Below, in pieces: positions 61,620 to 64,000 of a stretch of 64,000 nucleotides of DNA. Position numbers and translations under genes: made by a program. The notes beneath the pieces were generated by a model. That model searched no databases and was not told the DNA's origin. It saw only the letters and a program-made list of their open reading frames with translations. The stretch lies in the NCBI GenBank assembly GCA_013140705.1, contig JABFSH010000031.1, forward strand, positions 1 to 64,000, read 5' to 3'. Position 1 is the stretch's first letter, and every line of letters starts with the position of its first letter. The DNA comes from Methylococcaceae bacterium (GTDB lineage Bacteria > Pseudomonadota > Gammaproteobacteria > Methylococcales > Methylomonadaceae).

Positions 61620-62507
61620 TTAGTTTTTTAGTATTCTTTGGCAGAGTTCCGGCAAGGCCAAGGGTTTCGCCGGTTCCGGCTTTTTTGCAGCAGGTGCTTT
61701 CGCTTCATCGGAAAACCACCATGCCAACGAAGCATCACAGCCATCGCCCTGTGGCAGCGGTTCCTGTGCCTGGCAGTATTTACTTTGTGCCGGGCACTTT
61801 AAACGGACATGAAAGTGATCATCATGTTTCCACCAGGGGCGTATTTTTCTAAGCCAGTCATGTGCTGTGGCGCTCATACAAAGATGGCGCTTAACACTGG
61901 GATTGACAAAGATCCGGTCAACTTCGGGCATGCGAGCAGCAAGTTCAAGAATCTTTTCATTATTCAATGTCCATTGCGATAAGTTGATGGCATCTGAATC
62001 ATCAAGTAGTACCGAAGGGGCGCTCCAGGTTTCGCGTTCATTTAAGCCCAGTTTTCGGAAGGATGCCTGTTGAGAAAGCAAAAACCAGATGTCGACATCC
62101 AGGCCTGTTTGGTGGCTACGATGACCGGTTAACGTCGGTCCGCCGCGAGGTTGTCCCAAATCGCCAATCAAAAGCACGCCTAAATGCTGTTGAAATGCCT
62201 TACGCCCCAGATTTTCAATAAACTGTGTTAAGTCCGGATGGCCATAAAATCGCTTTCTTGATAAACGCATGACTTGATAGCCGAGTCCGTTTACAGGTAA
62301 TGTCACGGCGCCACTCAGACAGCCGGCATTATAGTTGCCGATGCTTTCAGCCCTGACGCCAAATTGGACAGGGGTTTTAACCGCAGCCCATTGCAATGCG
62401 ATTGGATTGGCGGAGCACTCGAAGCCCAGAGCCAGCAGCAGAACAATGACTATTGACTCAAACTTTATAGATGGCATTTGGCAGCGAAATATTGGCTTGC
62501 GGGACAT
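61620..62507 (-). CDS. mepA: Penicillin-insensitive murein endopeptidase
   Basis: A protein of 295 residues. A signal peptide (about 1-33) precedes the MepA/LAS metallopeptidase domain, with its zinc ligands: H129-R-S-H132-x4-D137 (GHRSHQTGLDVD) and H231/H233 in HDDHFHVRL. Preceding blocks AGCLSGAVTLPVNGLGYQVMR and GVLLIGDLGQPRGGP are typical. It cleaves the D-Ala-mesodiaminopimelate cross-link in peptidoglycan. The C-terminal extension is Pro/Ala/Lys-rich. ATG 62507 has GAGAAG upstream; the frame extends to 62582 but without a better start. It is transcribed toward the small membrane protein gene. Confidence 0.92.
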   Translation of the reverse strand: MSRKPIFRCQMPSIKFESIVIVLLLALGFECSANPIALQWAAVKTPVQFGVRAESIGNYNAGCLSGAVTLPVNGLGYQVMRLSRKRFYGHPDLTQFIENLGRKAFQQHLGVLLIGDLGQPRGGPTLTGHRSHQTGLDVDIWFLLSQQASFRKLGLNERETWSAPSVLLDDSDAINLSQWTLNNEKILELAARMPEVDRIFVNPSVKRHLCMSATAHDWLRKIRPWWKHDDHFHVRLKCPAQSKYCQAQEPLPQGDGCDASLAWWFSDEAKAPAAKKPEPAKPLALPELCQRILKN

Positions 62508-62855
62508 GACACTTCTCACTATAAATCGGTGATGATCAGACAAAACCCATTGTACCCCATGCAGGTTAGCGAGTTGCGTCAAGTTGTTTGGTGTTGAATA
62601 GATGATGCCGTACTGTTGAGAGATATTGTTTTCAGCGCTGCATGTGTTACCAGCGGCGATAACAATTTAGTGACAAGTTCTTCGTCAGGGGCAATATAAA
62701 GTCTTGCAATTACTTGAAAGTTAACTAGACTTCGAAGAAGTTTCGGATCACCCATGCTTGTGCCGAATCAATTTGGCCCCAGACCTGCCCTGTTAGTTTC
62801 GCAAGCAAAATAATCTGCGTTACTTTAGACTAAATTAGATTCTTAAGAAGAAAAA
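62508..62855. other. Divergent intergenic region
   Basis: It lies between mepA (minus) and the diguanylate cyclase gene (plus). Promoters for both must lie here, but no convincing box, repeat or small gene was recognised. A weak AAGAAG lies before 62856. Confidence 0.5.
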
Positions 62856-63884
62856 ATGGCGACCTTAAAATATTTCGAATCAACTTTGCGAAGCAAAGAA
62901 TTGCTCAAATACACAATATCCTTTATTGGAAATCACCGTTTATCGGCAAATCCGATCAATTACACAGTATGCTATGAATATCTGCTGGGTGGTAATTTGG
63001 GATTAAACCAAGTGATCGACAAGGCGATTTCGGATAATAGTCCACTCACTGACCAGATGATGGGAGCATGGTTCGAGGCATATCTTTCTGGATCTGGTCA
63101 GGCCGATGTGGGGCAATCACAAGCTGATCTGATGGGAGTAATCTCGAAGCTGAATGACTTTGTGACGGTTGCCGAAAAGGATGTCAATCAGTTCAACCAG
63201 GCTTTACGTTCCAGCGAAAATGAATTGGCCACCTCTAAAAATTCGCTTGAATCCGTGGTGGCGGATTTACTGCTGAACACACGAACCATGCAGGTTTCAA
63301 TGGAGATGATGAAACAACAGATGCAGGAAAGCAAACAGGAAATTACCTATCTGAAGGAACGGTTGGAGAAAGCCACTGAAGAAGCATTGACTGATCCTCT
63401 CACCAGCCTGACTAATCGTAAAGGACTGGCAAAGGCGATTGATCGGGTGTTGCTTGAAGAAGATATAAAAATATATCCCTGTTTACTGATGCTGGATATC
63501 GATCATTTTAAGAAAATTAACGATTCATTTGGACATTTACTGGGCGATCGCGTGATTAAAGTAGTTGCAAATACGGTAGGTAATCAAATCAAGGGGAAGG
63601 ATACCGCCGCTCGTTATGGAGGAGAAGAATTTTGTGTATTATTGCCGGAAACAGAACCCGGGGATGCCGTTAAGGTTGCTGAAAACATTCGGCTGGCCAT
63701 TGAAAAAACCCGGATCAATCGGTCCAGCGATAATCAGGAAATTTGTCGTGTGACCATTTCGATTGGTGTAGCCCGCTACAATCCGGAAGTTAATGAGCCC
63801 ACCATGTCAATGTTTGAGCGGGCAGATAATGCCTTGTATCAATCAAAAAATGAAGGGCGAAATCGAGTCACCTTTGCTGAATAG
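62856..63884 (+). CDS. Diguanylate cyclase (GGEEF), coiled-coil N-terminal sensor
   Basis: A protein of 342 residues. The N-terminal part (about 1-100) is helical and soluble; a long coiled coil (about 105-180) follows. The GGDEF domain starts at LTDPLTSLTNRKGL (about 180) and has the active-site GGEEF with LLMLDIDHFKKINDSFGHLLGD and VTISIGVA. It should make cyclic di-GMP from two GTP. The position of the usual RxxD inhibitory site reads K-G-K-D, so product inhibition may be weakened. Similar proteins with this N-terminus are common in gammaproteobacteria. No transmembrane helix is present. Confidence 0.92.
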   Translation: MATLKYFESTLRSKELLKYTISFIGNHRLSANPINYTVCYEYLLGGNLGLNQVIDKAISDNSPLTDQMMGAWFEAYLSGSGQADVGQSQADLMGVISKLNDFVTVAEKDVNQFNQALRSSENELATSKNSLESVVADLLLNTRTMQVSMEMMKQQMQESKQEITYLKERLEKATEEALTDPLTSLTNRKGLAKAIDRVLLEEDIKIYPCLLMLDIDHFKKINDSFGHLLGDRVIKVVANTVGNQIKGKDTAARYGGEEFCVLLPETEPGDAVKVAENIRLAIEKTRINRSSDNQEICRVTISIGVARYNPEVNEPTMSMFERADNALYQSKNEGRNRVTFAE

Positions 63885-64000
63885 CGAGCGTCATTCATAG
63901 CTTGAGAGATGACTCACAGCGTCACTGGGCCTTTACCGTCATAAACTTCAGCTCCTGTGCTTTCTGATCATGCCGGCAACCAGCAACATCAGCAGGGTGC

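Noticed and set aside
589-63884. tRNA, rRNA, riboswitch or CRISPR features
   Set aside because: None was recognised by eye; intergenic spaces are explained mainly by palindromic repeats.

Overview
The window looks like the chromosome of a Gram-negative gammaproteobacterium. Most products carry Sec, Tat or lipoprotein signals, or are outer-membrane barrels or inner-membrane channels. Domains such as DUF2490, DUF3300, DUF2950, DUF3313, OprB and MepA are typical of that group. The MoxR/von Willebrand module, the short intergenic palindromes and the style of the region would fit a methanotroph of the Methylococcales, but no methane or methanol oxidation gene lies here, so this is inference. No rRNA, tRNA, CRISPR array or origin was seen.

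Layout. 1-200: the tail of an IS110-type transposase abutting a palindromic repeat. 0.6-9.4 kb: two tandem 790-residue arylsulfatases, a DUF2490 barrel with a decayed second copy, an HdeD-like protein, a DUF2092 lipoprotein and a glycine-rich secreted protein. 10-14.5 kb: an MscS channel and an outer-membrane barrel. 15.1-25.1 kb: a third sulfatase (C-x-A-x-R type), a terminator, then MoxR, DUF58, DUF4381, a Tat-exported 5'-nucleotidase-like enzyme, two VWA proteins, a TPR protein and a BatD-like protein. 25.4-28.9 kb: small membrane proteins, a Rossmann-fold protein and a second MscS channel. 29-33.8 kb: a Tat-signal carbonic anhydrase, an octaheme cytochrome with HEAT and TPR repeats, a META-domain protein and a lone receiver. 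33.8-43.6 kb: a sulfatase remnant, a fourth intact sulfatase, lipoproteins, a barrel, DUF3313 (two genes), DUF2252 and SpoIIAA-like genes. 43.9-46.4 kb: a FixJ-type two-component system on the minus strand. 46.9-55.2 kb: OprB porin, DUF4105, a hydrolase-like lipoprotein, DUF3300, DUF2950, SYLF and glycine-zipper proteins. 55.9-60.9 kb: a compact carbamoyltransferase / double haem-oxygenase-like / AlkB-like operon. 61.3-63.9 kb: a small membrane protein, MepA and a diguanylate cyclase.

Three points stand out. First, the three overlapping genes at 55.9-60.9 kb look like a small, uncharacterised biosynthetic pathway that pairs two kinds of non-haem di-iron chemistry with carbamoylation. Second, the sulfatase plus MoxR/VWA region resembles the mxaRSACKL maturation genes of methanol dehydrogenase, suggesting a metal-insertion or maturation module for a periplasmic Ca-dependent sulfatase. 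Third, an exactly conserved 12-base motif, always 20 or 21 bases before a -10-like hexamer, precedes four envelope-protein genes and may define an unknown regulon.

The intergenic spaces hold several families of short inverted-repeat, MITE-like elements. These lie between promoter and gene, within another repeat, at a stop codon and at the IS110 junction.
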